DNA of 22,777 nt from JASHVB01 sp035486135 (GTDB lineage Bacteria; Pseudomonadota; Alphaproteobacteria; Acetobacterales; Acetobacteraceae): NCBI GenBank assembly GCA_035486135.1, contig DATHNI010000040.1, forward strand, positions 1-22,777, written 5' to 3'. How positions within the stretch are numbered: position 1 is the first letter of the stretch; the number at the start of each line of letters is the position of its first letter. Below are positions 1-7,482 of this stretch, piece after piece. The notes under the pieces were generated by a model. That model saw nothing but the letters and a program-made list of their open reading frames with translations, did no database searches and was not told where the DNA came from. Position numbers and translations under genes: made by a program.

Positions 1-1
1 C

Positions 2-1135
2 CCGCTCTCCGAGCTTGCCCGCGGCAAGAACAGTACCTGCATCCTCATCTGCGACATCACGCGGCCGGTGCCGAACCGATTATTCTTGCGCCCGATGATC
101 GAGACGATGGTTGCCGCAGGCATCCCGCTCAGCGCCATCACGGTGCTCGTCGCCACCGGCCTCCACCGTCCGAACGAAGGCGAGGAACTCGCAGAGCTGG
201 TGGGCGATCCGTGGGTGTTGGCGAACGTGCGCGTGGAGAACCATTTCGCCCGCGACGACGCGATGCATGTCGATCTCGGACGCACCGCGACGCGCGGCAC
301 ACCGATCGGCATCGACCGCCGCTTTGTGGAGGCAGAGTTGCGGATCGCGACCGGGCTGGTCGAGCCGCATTTCATGGCCGGCTGGTCCGGCGGCCGCAAG
401 GTCATCGCCCCCGGCGTTGCGCATCACGCGACGATCCGCACCTTCCACTCCGCCCGCTTCATGGAGGACCCGCTGGCGGTGCAGTGCAACCTCGTCGGCA
501 ACCCGCTGCACGAGGAGCAGCTCGAGATCGTGCGCCGCCTGGGTGATTGCTACGCGCTCAACACCATCATCGATGAGGACCGCGACCTGGTGCACGTGAC
601 GTTCGGCGGCATCATCGAAAGCCACATGGCGGCTGTCGATTTCGTCACGGCTTCCTGCAAGATCGGCATGGGCCGCCGCTACAAGACGATCGTCACCTCC
701 TCCGCCGGCTACCCGCTGGACAAGACCTACTACCAGACGGTCAAGGGCATGGTGACCCCGCTCGACATCCTGGAGCCCGGCGGCACGCTGATCATCGCCT
801 CCTCGTGTTCCGAGGGGTTCGGCTCACCGGAGTTCCGCGATGCGCAGGCGCAACTGGTCGCCATGGGCCCGGAACGCTTCCTCGCAACGCTGACCGCTAA
901 GTCGCTCGCCGAGATCGACGAGTGGCAGACCGAGATGCAGATGAAGGCGATGCGCGTCGGCCGGATCGAACTCTACACCACCGGGCTGGACGACGAAGAG
1001 CAGCGTATCACCGGCGTCACCCTCACCCGGAATATCGACGACGCGCTGCGGGCGGCGATCACCCGCCACAACGACGCGGACGTGGCCTTCATTCCCGAAG
1101 GGCCCTACGTCGTACCCGTGTTTGCCGGCGGATGA
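2..1135 (+). CDS. larA: Nickel-dependent 2-hydroxyacid racemase/epimerase, LarA family (5' end missing)
   Basis: LarA enzymes interconvert stereoisomers of 2-hydroxyacids by hydride transfer through a nickel pincer nucleotide (NPN) bound covalently to a lysine. The frame is open from base 2, and the family motif DITRPVP (about 53-76) lies before the first internal GTG at 68. The true start is therefore outside the window, and roughly 55 N-terminal residues are missing compared with the 424-residue Lactobacillus plantarum enzyme. The catalytic set matches by eye: His in ATGLHRP (164-166), His in EPHFMAG (368-370), the cofactor-tethering Lys in SGGRK (398-400) and the nickel-ligand His in TFHSAR (446-448). 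These correspond to H108, H174, K184 and H200 of the lactate racemase. The downstream GYPLD...YQTVKGM block is also present. The stop overlaps the larC start (ATGA). The actual substrate is unknown, because the LarA superfamily also includes enzymes for malate, other hydroxyacids and sugar acids. Confidence 0.93.
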   Translation, partial: PLSELARGKNSTCILICDITRPVPNRLFLRPMIETMVAAGIPLSAITVLVATGLHRPNEGEELAELVGDPWVLANVRVENHFARDDAMHVDLGRTATRGTPIGIDRRFVEAELRIATGLVEPHFMAGWSGGRKVIAPGVAHHATIRTFHSARFMEDPLAVQCNLVGNPLHEEQLEIVRRLGDCYALNTIIDEDRDLVHVTFGGIIESHMAAVDFVTASCKIGMGRRYKTIVTSSAGYPLDKTYYQTVKGMVTPLDILEPGGTLIIASSCSEGFGSPEFRDAQAQLVAMGPERFLATLTAKSLAEIDEWQTEMQMKAMRVGRIELYTTGLDDEEQRITGVTLTRNIDDALRAAITRHNDADVAFIPEGPYVVPVFAGG

Positions 1136-2364
1136 GCCTCGCGATCAGGCTCGACGCGGTGGGTGGCGTGGCGGGGGACATGTTCGCCGCCGCCCTGGTC
1201 GATGCCATGCCGGACTTTCGGGCCCGCGTTCTGGCGGATGCGGCCGCCGTGCTGCCGCCCGGCACCGGCACTCCGGTGTTCGAGCCAGGCACCAGCGGCG
1301 GCCTGCACTGCCTGCGTTTCCGGCTTGCGCCGCCCGCCGGCGCGCGGCCCCGCCATGATCGCCACGCGCATGACCACGATGCGCATGGCCACGATGCGCA
1401 TGCCGGCTTCCGCGACATGGTGGCGCGGATCGAGGCGGCACCGCTCAGCCAGGGCACGGCTGCCCATGCCACCGCTATCCTGCGCCACCTGGCGACGGCC
1501 GAGGCGGCGATCCACCACGTGCCGGTGGACGAAGTGCAGTTCCACGAAATCGGCGACTGGGATTCGCTGATGGACGTGACTGCCGCCGGCAGCATCGCCG
1601 CGGCGCTGGAGGGCGCTCGCTGGAGTGTGTCCGCCCTGCCACGCGGGGATGGTCTGGTCCGCACGCGTCACGGCCTGCTGCCCGTGCCGGCCCCCGCCAC
1701 GGCATTGCTGCTGGAGGGCTTCGCCTGGCGTGACGACGGCATCGGCGGGGAGCGCGTCACCCCGACAGGCGCCGCCATCCTCCGCCATCTTGTTGCTGCG
1801 CCGCAGGCCCGGGTGGCCGGGCGTTTGCAAGCCACGGGCACCGGCGCCGGCACGCGCGAGCTTCCGGGTCAGCCCAACATCCTGCGCGCAGTGGTGTTTG
1901 CGGACGCCGGCGTGGCGCCGAGACCGGACGAAGAAGACATCCTGGAACTCTGCTTCGAGATCGACGACATGACCGCGGAGGAAATCGGTGTCGCGGCTGA
2001 CCGGCTACGAGACGTCCCTGGCGTCAGGGACCTCGTTCTCGTCCCGGCCATCGGCAAGAAGGCTCGGCCAGTGCACACCTTCCGCTTGCTCGTTGAACCC
2101 GGGCACCGCGAACCGGTGACGGAGGCCTGCTTCACGGAGACTTCGACCATCGGCCTGCGCTGGCAGGTGACGCGGCGCGCTATACTACCCCGCGTGCTGT
2201 CGGAGGCAGGCTCGCTGCGCGTGAAAACGGTAGCGCGGCCCGCGGGGCCAAGTTGCAAGGCGGAGAGCGACGACCTGGCCGGACTCGCGGGCCTCGCGGC
2301 GCGTCGCGCTGCCAAGCGCGCGGCTGAGGAGCGCGCCGCCAAGCGCGAGGCGGAGGAACCATGA
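1132..2364 (+). CDS. larC: Nickel insertion protein of NPN cofactor synthesis, LarC (full-length, single frame)
   Basis: LarC is the CTP-dependent nickel insertase that performs the last step of NPN pincer cofactor synthesis. The ATG at 1132 is chosen because it overlaps the larA stop, and the protein then opens with the family pattern DAVGGVAGDMFAAAL (residues 8-22); the frame stays open upstream but that part is antisense-like shadow. It is 410 residues in one uninterrupted frame, whereas in L. plantarum larC is split into two frames joined by frameshifting. Residues 75-90 form a histidine/aspartate-rich stretch with seven His, a likely nickel-binding loop. VQFHEIGDWDSLMD (136-149) is the conserved His/Asp block. 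The C-terminus is an Ala/Arg/Lys/Glu-rich, probably helical tail. Its stop is embedded in the larE start (ATGATGA). Confidence 0.93.
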   Translation: MSLAIRLDAVGGVAGDMFAAALVDAMPDFRARVLADAAAVLPPGTGTPVFEPGTSGGLHCLRFRLAPPAGARPRHDRHAHDHDAHGHDAHAGFRDMVARIEAAPLSQGTAAHATAILRHLATAEAAIHHVPVDEVQFHEIGDWDSLMDVTAAGSIAAALEGARWSVSALPRGDGLVRTRHGLLPVPAPATALLLEGFAWRDDGIGGERVTPTGAAILRHLVAAPQARVAGRLQATGTGAGTRELPGQPNILRAVVFADAGVAPRPDEEDILELCFEIDDMTAEEIGVAADRLRDVPGVRDLVLVPAIGKKARPVHTFRLLVEPGHREPVTEACFTETSTIGLRWQVTRRAILPRVLSEAGSLRVKTVARPAGPSCKAESDDLAGLAGLAARRAAKRAAEERAAKREAEEP

Positions 2365-3125
2365 TGACGCTGGCTTCCATCCTGGCGGACCTGCCGGGCC
2401 TCGCAATCGCCGTCAGCGGCGGGGTGGACAGCATGACGCTTGCGCATGCCGCGCACCGCGCCGGCGTATCGGGCCTGCGCATCGTCCATGCACTCTCCCC
2501 TGCCGTTCCGGAAGAGGCTACGGCGCGCGTGCGGGAGCACGCCTCCCGCTTCCGCTGGCAGCTTACGGAGGTGGACGCGGGTGAGTTCGCGGATCCCGAC
2601 TACCGCGCGAACCCGGTCAACCGCTGCTATTTCTGCAAGTCCAATCTCTATGCACGTATCGCCCATGTGACCGAGGGACCAATCGCGTCCGGCGCCAATC
2701 TGGACGATCTCGGAGATTACCGCCCCGGCCTGATCGCCGCGGCAGAGCACCGCGTGCGCCACCCATTCGTCGAGGCCGGCATGACCAAGGCAGCCGTGCG
2801 CGCCCTCGCGCGAGAATTCGAACTTGCGGATATTGCCGAGCTGCCCGCCCAGCCCTGCCTGTCCAGCCGCGTAGAGACCGGCATCGCGATCAGCGCCGAG
2901 GACCTTGCGTTCGTCGCGCGCATGGAGCGCGCGCTCACCCCCCACGTCGCGCTGGGGACGGATCTTCGCTGCCGTGTCACCCATAAGGGCATCGTCGTCG
3001 AGGCGCCGGAACCGGACGAGGCGATGCGGCGAATCGCCAGCGAGCTGTGCCAGTCCGCGGATCGCCGCTTCCTGGGGTTCCGCCACTATCGTCGCGGCGC
3101 CGCCTTCCTGCACGACCGAGCGTGA
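2361..3125 (+). CDS. larE: ATP-dependent sulfur transferase of NPN cofactor synthesis, LarE
   Basis: LarE is a PP-loop enzyme that adenylates the carboxylates of the LarB product and installs the two sulfurs of the pincer. The ATP-binding PP-loop SGGVDS is at residues 19-24. The cysteine corresponding to the sacrificial Cys176 of the L. plantarum enzyme is C166 in PCLSSR. There is also a CxxC pair (C89 and C92, in NRCYFCK), giving three cysteines, the pattern reported for LarE proteins that hold a [4Fe-4S] cluster rather than sacrificing a cysteine. The length of 254 residues is close to the family norm (about 270). The start overlaps the larC stop, with GGAGG just upstream; an ATG three bases later is an equal alternative. 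Translation is probably coupled along the operon. Confidence 0.93.
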   Translation: MMTLASILADLPGLAIAVSGGVDSMTLAHAAHRAGVSGLRIVHALSPAVPEEATARVREHASRFRWQLTEVDAGEFADPDYRANPVNRCYFCKSNLYARIAHVTEGPIASGANLDDLGDYRPGLIAAAEHRVRHPFVEAGMTKAAVRALAREFELADIAELPAQPCLSSRVETGIAISAEDLAFVARMERALTPHVALGTDLRCRVTHKGIVVEAPEPDEAMRRIASELCQSADRRFLGFRHYRRGAAFLHDRA

Positions 3126-3778
3126 GCGACTTCAACCTCGACTGGCAGCGTGAGGCACGCACCGGCGTCGCCGAGGCGGTGCTGTGCGAACCAAAGACGC
3201 CGGCCCAGATCGCGGCGATCCTCGGCGAAGCCGCGGCGCGTAGCGCCCGCTTGCTGCTGACGCGGCTCGCCCTAGAGCAATACGACGCTCTGCCCGGGGC
3301 GCTGCGGGAGAAACTCGATTTCGACCGGCTGTCCCGCACGGCGATCCTGGGCGGGCTGCCATCCGGAAAGCCGATCGAGGGCGCCCTGGTCGTCGCCGCC
3401 GGCACGGCGGACCTTGGCCCCGCTCGAGAGGCCGCACGGACACTCGCCTTCCATGGACACACGGCGCCGCTGATCGCGGATGTCGGTGTGGCCGGGCTCT
3501 GGCGCCTCAATGAGCAACTTGGACGGCTGCGTGAGGCACGCGTACTGATCGTGGCGGCTGGCATGGAAGGCGCCCTGTTCAGCGTCGTCGCGGGCCTGGT
3601 GTCCGCCCCCGTAATCGCGCTGCCGACATCGGTCGGTTACGGCGTGGCTGCAGGCGGTGTTGTGGCGCTGCACTCGGCGCTCTCAAGCTGTGCGCCAGGC
3701 GTCATGGCCGTGAACATCGACAATGGCTTCGGCGCCGCCGCCGCCGCCATCAAGATTATGGAAGCCGCCCGCCGGTAG
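3122..3778 (+). CDS. larB: Pyridinium-3,5-biscarboxylic acid mononucleotide synthase, LarB
   Basis: LarB carries out the first step of NPN cofactor synthesis, carboxylating and hydrolysing nicotinic acid adenine dinucleotide. Its C-terminal half is related to PurE. The GTG at 3122 is chosen because it overlaps the larE stop (GTGA) and gives a 218-residue protein beginning with the normal family N-terminus (DWQREARTGVAEAV). The frame stays open upstream, but that segment lies inside larE. Conserved blocks are GTADL (94-98), DVGVAGLWRL (120-129), AAGMEGALFSVVAGL (145-159), PTSVGYG (168-174) and VNIDNGFGA (197-205). C190 in SSCAPG corresponds to the key active-site cysteine (Cys221 of the L. plantarum enzyme). 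It is the last gene of the operon, with a strong inverted repeat about 125 bases downstream. Confidence 0.93.
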   Translation: MSDFNLDWQREARTGVAEAVLCEPKTPAQIAAILGEAAARSARLLLTRLALEQYDALPGALREKLDFDRLSRTAILGGLPSGKPIEGALVVAAGTADLGPAREAARTLAFHGHTAPLIADVGVAGLWRLNEQLGRLREARVLIVAAGMEGALFSVVAGLVSAPVIALPTSVGYGVAAGGVVALHSALSSCAPGVMAVNIDNGFGAAAAAIKIMEAARR

Positions 3779-3902
3779 CGAACTCTTGGTCAGCAGTTCA
3801 AGGCCCGGTTCCTGAAGCGCTCCGCGCCAACCTCCATCGAACGTAGATCGCGCTTGGGGGCCGGAGGGAGATAACTGCTTCAACCAGCCGTGCCGCAAAG
3901 CC

Positions 3903-3939
3903 CTGTGTCATGGCCGGGCCAAGCCAGGCCATGACACAG
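3903..3939. terminator. Perfect 13-bp inverted repeat between convergent operons; candidate bidirectional terminator / repeat copy
   Basis: CTGTGTCATGGCC (3903-3915) is perfectly complementary to 3927-3939 around an 11-base loop. It sits in the 208-base gap between the ends of larB and the convergent CoA-transferase gene, so it could stop transcription from either side. There is no T-tract after the stem on either strand, so factor-independent termination is uncertain. The stem sequence is also shared with palindromes near 8640 and 18490, so it is one copy of a dispersed repeat family. I see no gene in the rest of 3779-3986. Confidence 0.6.
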
Positions 3940-3986
3940 AGAGCTGTGACCCGCCCCAATTGATTCGGTCGTTCCCGAACGGACCC

Positions 3987-5174
3987 TTAGCGGACGACGC
4001 CGCGCTCGCGCAACGCGGCAATCTCCCCGGCCGAGTAGCCATGCGCCGAGAGAACCTCGTCGCTGTGTTGGCCGAATGCAGGCGCGGCGGTCGGCGCCGG
4101 TCCGGGCGTGTCCGAAAACGCGACTGGCTTCGTCATCGTGCGATAGTGGCCGACTACCTTGTGATCGAGTGTCGTCACCAGATCCTCGGCGAGAACCTGC
4201 GGATGGTCGAACATGTCCTCGATCGGCCGGACCGCCGCGCAGGGCACCTGTTCGCCGAAAATCTCCTCCCATTCGAGCGCGGTGCGTCCGGCAAGAGCGG
4301 CGCGCACTTCCGGCACCAATTCGGCGGCATGTTCGGCGCGGCTGCGCATCGTCGCGCAACGAGGGTCGTTCGCCAGCTCCGGACGTCCGATCAGCTCGCA
4401 TAATGCGGCGAAGAAATGATTGGAGTGGACCGAGATATAGAGAGCGCCGCGCTTCGTCGGATGGATACCGGTCAGCCCACCGGTGCCGGAATCGCGTGCG
4501 ACGTCGCGGCCCTCGCTCTCGGCCCACACAAAGCGGCCGGCCTGGATCGTCAGGGCGCTACGCAACAGCGAGAGGCTGAGATATTGTCCGGTACCGCTAC
4601 GCTCGCGCTGAAACAGCGCCGCGGCGACGCCATACGCGAGCAACGCCGAGGTGAAGTAGTCGAGTACGGAGCCAAGCACCAGTTGCGGCTTGTCGGTGCC
4701 GCCGCCCTGGAATACCGCCATGCCGCTCAGGCACTGCAGGACCTGGTCGAAGCCGCCCTTCTCGCTGAGCGGCCCCGCGTCGCCGTACCCCGTCAGGCCG
4801 GCGTAGATGAGGCGTGGGTTGATGGCTCGCAGCCGTAGATAGTCGATCCCGAGCCGCGCTGGCACCGAAGGGCGAAAATTCTCGACCAACACATCGGCAC
4901 TTGCCACCATGCGGTGCAAGACGGCCAACCCCTCCGGCTGTTTCAGGTCAAGCGTCAGTGCGCGCTTCCCGCGATTGGTACCAAGGAAGAACCTGCTCTC
5001 ACCGTCGAGGCTGGACGGAAACTGCCGCAGCATGTCGCCTTGAGGGGATTCGATCTTGATCACGTCAGCGCCGAAGTCGGCCAGCAGCGTGCAGCCATAC
5101 GGGCCGGCGAGATAGCTGCACAGGTCGAGTACCTTGACCCCGTCGAGCGGACCAGCCGTTTTGCCAGACATCAT
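3987..5174 (-). CDS. Class III (CaiB/BaiF family) acyl-CoA transferase
   Basis: Family III CoA-transferases move CoA between carboxylic acids through an aspartyl-CoA anhydride on the enzyme. The 395-residue product starts with the typical PLDGVKVLDLCSYLAGPY (residues 9-26). It carries LADFGADVIKIESPQGD, the NRGKRALTLDLK block (67-78) and DVLVENFRPS. D172 in SVLDYFTSA is at the position of the catalytic aspartate. The length is normal. GGGAGGG lies upstream of two adjacent in-frame ATGs (5174 and 5171); the second has the better spacing, so the first Met may not be used. The start overlaps the stop of the CitE-like gene, indicating translational coupling. Pairing with a CitE-like lyase resembles pathways in which a hydroxyacid such as malate, citramalate or an itaconate-derived acid is activated to its CoA thioester and cleaved. 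The exact acid is unknown. Confidence 0.9.
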   Translation of the reverse strand: MMSGKTAGPLDGVKVLDLCSYLAGPYGCTLLADFGADVIKIESPQGDMLRQFPSSLDGESRFFLGTNRGKRALTLDLKQPEGLAVLHRMVASADVLVENFRPSVPARLGIDYLRLRAINPRLIYAGLTGYGDAGPLSEKGGFDQVLQCLSGMAVFQGGGTDKPQLVLGSVLDYFTSALLAYGVAAALFQRERSGTGQYLSLSLLRSALTIQAGRFVWAESEGRDVARDSGTGGLTGIHPTKRGALYISVHSNHFFAALCELIGRPELANDPRCATMRSRAEHAAELVPEVRAALAGRTALEWEEIFGEQVPCAAVRPIEDMFDHPQVLAEDLVTTLDHKVVGHYRTMTKPVAFSDTPGPAPTAAPAFGQHSDEVLSAHGYSAGEIAALRERGVVR

Positions 5175-6061
5175 CGGCCCTCCCGTGCGCGTATCGCTGC
5201 GACTTTCTGCAAGACCCGCTGTGCGCGATAGACGATGGGGTAGTCGATGAACTTGCCGTCGAGCTGGATGGCGGCGCTACCCTCGGCTTCGGCTTTGCTG
5301 AACGCGGCGGTGACGCGCTCCGCAAACGCAACCTCGGCATCGCTCGGCGTGAATACCCGGTTCACGACTGCGATCTGATCCGGATGGATGCACATCTTGC
5401 CTTGGAAGCCGTACCCCAATGCTGTGCCGGCCGAAGCTTCCAAACCCTCCGGGTCGGTCAGATCAACCCAGACCGTGTCCAGCGGCGCATCGATTCCGCT
5501 CGCGCGTGACGCAGTGACGATCACCGCGCGGGCGTGGGCAAGTTCGGTTTCGCTCCGGCTCCAGGTCATGTTCACGTCTAGCGTGAAGTCGCCGGCACCG
5601 AAGGCAACGCGCCGGATGCGTGTGCCCGCCGCGAGGATCGCATCGATCTGTTGGACACCGCGCGCGGTCTCGATGATCGGGATCAGATCGATGTCACCAA
5701 GGGGCAGTCCCCGGTCACGTTCCAACTGAGCCAGCAGCCAATCGATCGTCGCGACCCCGGCGGCGCTTTCGACCTTCGGGAGAATGATTCCGTCCAGCCC
5801 AGGCTGCACGATCGCCACGAGGTCACCGTAGCAGAACTCGGTGTCAACGGCATTGATCCGGACATACAGCAGCCCCTGCCGGGGACGTTCCAGCGCAGCC
5901 GCTACCATCGCGCGGGTTGCGGTTTTCTCGGCGATCGCGACGGCATCTTCGAGATCGAGGATCACCGCGTCGGCATCGAGTGTCAGCGCCTTTTCGACGC
6001 GGCGCGCATGATTGCCCGGCGCGAACAGCAAGCTGCGCAGCGGCCGAATCGGTTTGTCCAT
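5171..6061 (-). CDS. HpcH/HpaI aldolase family, CitE-like acyl-CoA lyase
   Basis: CitE-like enzymes are Mg-dependent TIM-barrel lyases or thioesterases acting on 3-hydroxyacyl-CoAs such as malyl-, citramalyl- or citryl-CoA. The ATG at 6061 has an AGGA seven bases upstream and gives 296 residues beginning with the family signature LRSLLFAPGN (8-17); the frame remains open upstream but that part has no family resemblance. Other signatures are VILDLEDAV (33-41), VRIN (67-70), ILPKVESAAG, E131 in IIETARG and D158 in FGAGDFTLD (the Mg ligands), and GKMCIHPDQI near residue 225. All expected residues are present. The stop overlaps the CoA-transferase start, so the two probably act in sequence, transfer of CoA followed by C-C cleavage. 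No partner citrate lyase subunits are present, so this is not a classical citrate lyase. Confidence 0.9.
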   Translation of the reverse strand: MDKPIRPLRSLLFAPGNHARRVEKALTLDADAVILDLEDAVAIAEKTATRAMVAAALERPRQGLLYVRINAVDTEFCYGDLVAIVQPGLDGIILPKVESAAGVATIDWLLAQLERDRGLPLGDIDLIPIIETARGVQQIDAILAAGTRIRRVAFGAGDFTLDVNMTWSRSETELAHARAVIVTASRASGIDAPLDTVWVDLTDPEGLEASAGTALGYGFQGKMCIHPDQIAVVNRVFTPSDAEVAFAERVTAAFSKAEAEGSAAIQLDGKFIDYPIVYRAQRVLQKVAAIRAREGR

Positions 6062-6305
6062 GTCGTTGTCCTGGATTTCTTTGCTGGTGCCCGCACAATA
6101 AACGACTCGGCCGCCGCCAGGAAACCTGCGTGTCCACTGGACGCGATGGCGTGGGTTTCGTCCTATAGCCGCGCCGCCGGCGCCCGGTCCCGGGTTTCGG
6201 ATCTGGCGGGATCGGTGGCGACATGGCACACCGTGTTGAAGATCATTGTCGGTCGGGTCTGAAGTACATCGTGTCGCCACCAAGGTGACACCGCTGACCG
6301 GGGTC
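6062..6305. other. Gap between beta-propeller gene and CitE-like gene
   Basis: These 244 bases have no gene I can support. On the minus strand they form the leader of the CitE-like gene. A possible stem with a three-base bulge (GTGTC and ACC pairing with GGTGACAC) lies around 6270-6290, just beyond the stop of the propeller gene, but it lacks a T-run. I see no convincing sigma-70 promoter, although a TTTCCT/TTATTG pair with 17-base spacing on the minus strand near 6120-6095 is a weak candidate. Confidence 0.35.
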
Positions 6306-7382
6306 TCAGGCACAGGCGACCGCGTAGACGTCCTCGACCCCGTCCGGCAGACGATACTCGCGCCACGACTCCCCGCCGTTCTCACTCCCAAACACCTGCC
6401 CGCCACGGGTGACGCAACAGAGCCGCGCGGGGTCGGACGGATGCTCGCTCACCGCCATCAGCGTCGACTCCGCCTTGACCCCGTGATCGATGCGCCGCCA
6501 TGTCGCGCCCAGATCGTGACTGCGGTACAGTGAGCCGTCGGTGCTGAACGCGGCCGGGGACAAACACGTATACAGCACGTGGGGATCGTGCGTCGAAACG
6601 ACCACGTCATGGCAATAGGTCAGCGGAGAGAAGCGGCCGATCTCGGTGTCGTGCCAGGTCGTTCCGCGATCGTCACTGCGGAACAGGCCCATGCGCAAGC
6701 CCAGAAAGACGGTGCCGGACGCGGCGGGGGAGATAGCGGTGGCATGCGAGTCGAGCATCCCCTCGCATAACCCGCAGTGACGGCCACCGACATTGCTTTG
6801 ATAGCGCGGCTGCCCCGCGAATTGGATCAGCGGAGCAGACATGTCAGACCAGGTCTCACCGCCGTCGGCGCTGCGGATCACACCGCTGACTTCCAGCGCC
6901 GCATAGACATCGTCCGGCCGGTTCGGATCGACGGTGATGCGCAGGACACGGCTGTCGAAGCCCGCGCGCTCGCAATGAGCTGGTGAGATGGCGCTACGCA
7001 ACCGATGCCATGTGTCGCCGCCATCGAGGCTGCGATAGAGCGCAATCGGCGCCGCCCCCGCGTACATCACGTTCGGCCGCGTGGGATGAGTGGTCAGCGA
7101 CCAGATCATGACGTTCGGTTCGGGAAAGTCCAGCTTGTGCCAGTGATCACCGCCATCCGTGCTTCGGTACGGCCCGTCCGCCGTGCCGGCGAAGATCACG
7201 TCCGGATCGTCCGGTCGCGCAAGGATGGCGTGAACTTCCGCGCCCGCGGGAAGGCCGTTGTCCAATGCCTCCCAGGCACCGTCACCGACGGTGCGGCGGA
7301 ACAGGCCGGCAACGCATGCGGTGCCGTTCCGCGAGGGGGCGGCGCCCGCGCCCACGAAGATGCGTGTGGTTTCGGCGTTCAT
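6306..7382 (-). CDS. Asp-box (BNR/sortilin-like) beta-propeller protein, probably cytoplasmic
   Basis: The ATG at 7382 follows a GGAGGGGG ribosome site and gives 358 residues. Six Asp-box motifs of the form SxDxGxxW are visible: residues 74-81 (STDGGDHW), 118-125, 171-178, 236-243, 288-295 and 333-340. They are spaced about 45-65 residues apart, as expected for the hairpins of a six- or seven-bladed propeller. Such proteins are often auto-annotated as exo-sialidases or photosystem stability factors on the repeat alone; I see no sialidase active-site arginine triad and do not claim activity. There is no signal peptide or membrane segment. Unusually, there are nine cysteines, including a CxxC pair at C203/C206 in HCGLCEG. 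It is divergent from the amidohydrolase and upstream of the lyase/CoA-transferase pair, so it may belong to the same pathway. Confidence 0.85.
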   Translation of the reverse strand: MNAETTRIFVGAGAAPSRNGTACVAGLFRRTVGDGAWEALDNGLPAGAEVHAILARPDDPDVIFAGTADGPYRSTDGGDHWHKLDFPEPNVMIWSLTTHPTRPNVMYAGAAPIALYRSLDGGDTWHRLRSAISPAHCERAGFDSRVLRITVDPNRPDDVYAALEVSGVIRSADGGETWSDMSAPLIQFAGQPRYQSNVGGRHCGLCEGMLDSHATAISPAASGTVFLGLRMGLFRSDDRGTTWHDTEIGRFSPLTYCHDVVVSTHDPHVLYTCLSPAAFSTDGSLYRSHDLGATWRRIDHGVKAESTLMAVSEHPSDPARLCCVTRGGQVFGSENGGESWREYRLPDGVEDVYAVACA

Positions 7383-7482
7383 GGCATCCCCCTCCAGATG
7401 TTCGCCGTCCGCGTCCGGTCTGTCGCTCTGGGCAATTCCGTCGCGGCATCGGACAATGGATCGAACAGACAGGAGGAAGGCC
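7383..7482. promoter_or_regulatory. Divergent promoter region between propeller and amidohydrolase genes
   Basis: This 100-base gap separates two divergently transcribed start codons, each with a strong ribosome site: GGAGGGGG before 7382 on the minus strand and AGGAGG before 7483 on the plus strand. Both promoters must lie here or overlap the coding starts, unless transcripts begin elsewhere. I do not see clear -35/-10 hexamers, so the assignment rests on gene layout alone. Confidence 0.5.

Noticed and set aside
5171..6061. Classical citrate lyase beta subunit
   Set aside because: No alpha, gamma or ligase subunit genes are present, and the partner is a class III CoA-transferase.
6306..7382. 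Calling the Asp-box protein a sialidase
   Set aside because: Asp-boxes occur in many unrelated propellers, and I saw no sialidase catalytic arginine triad or export signal.
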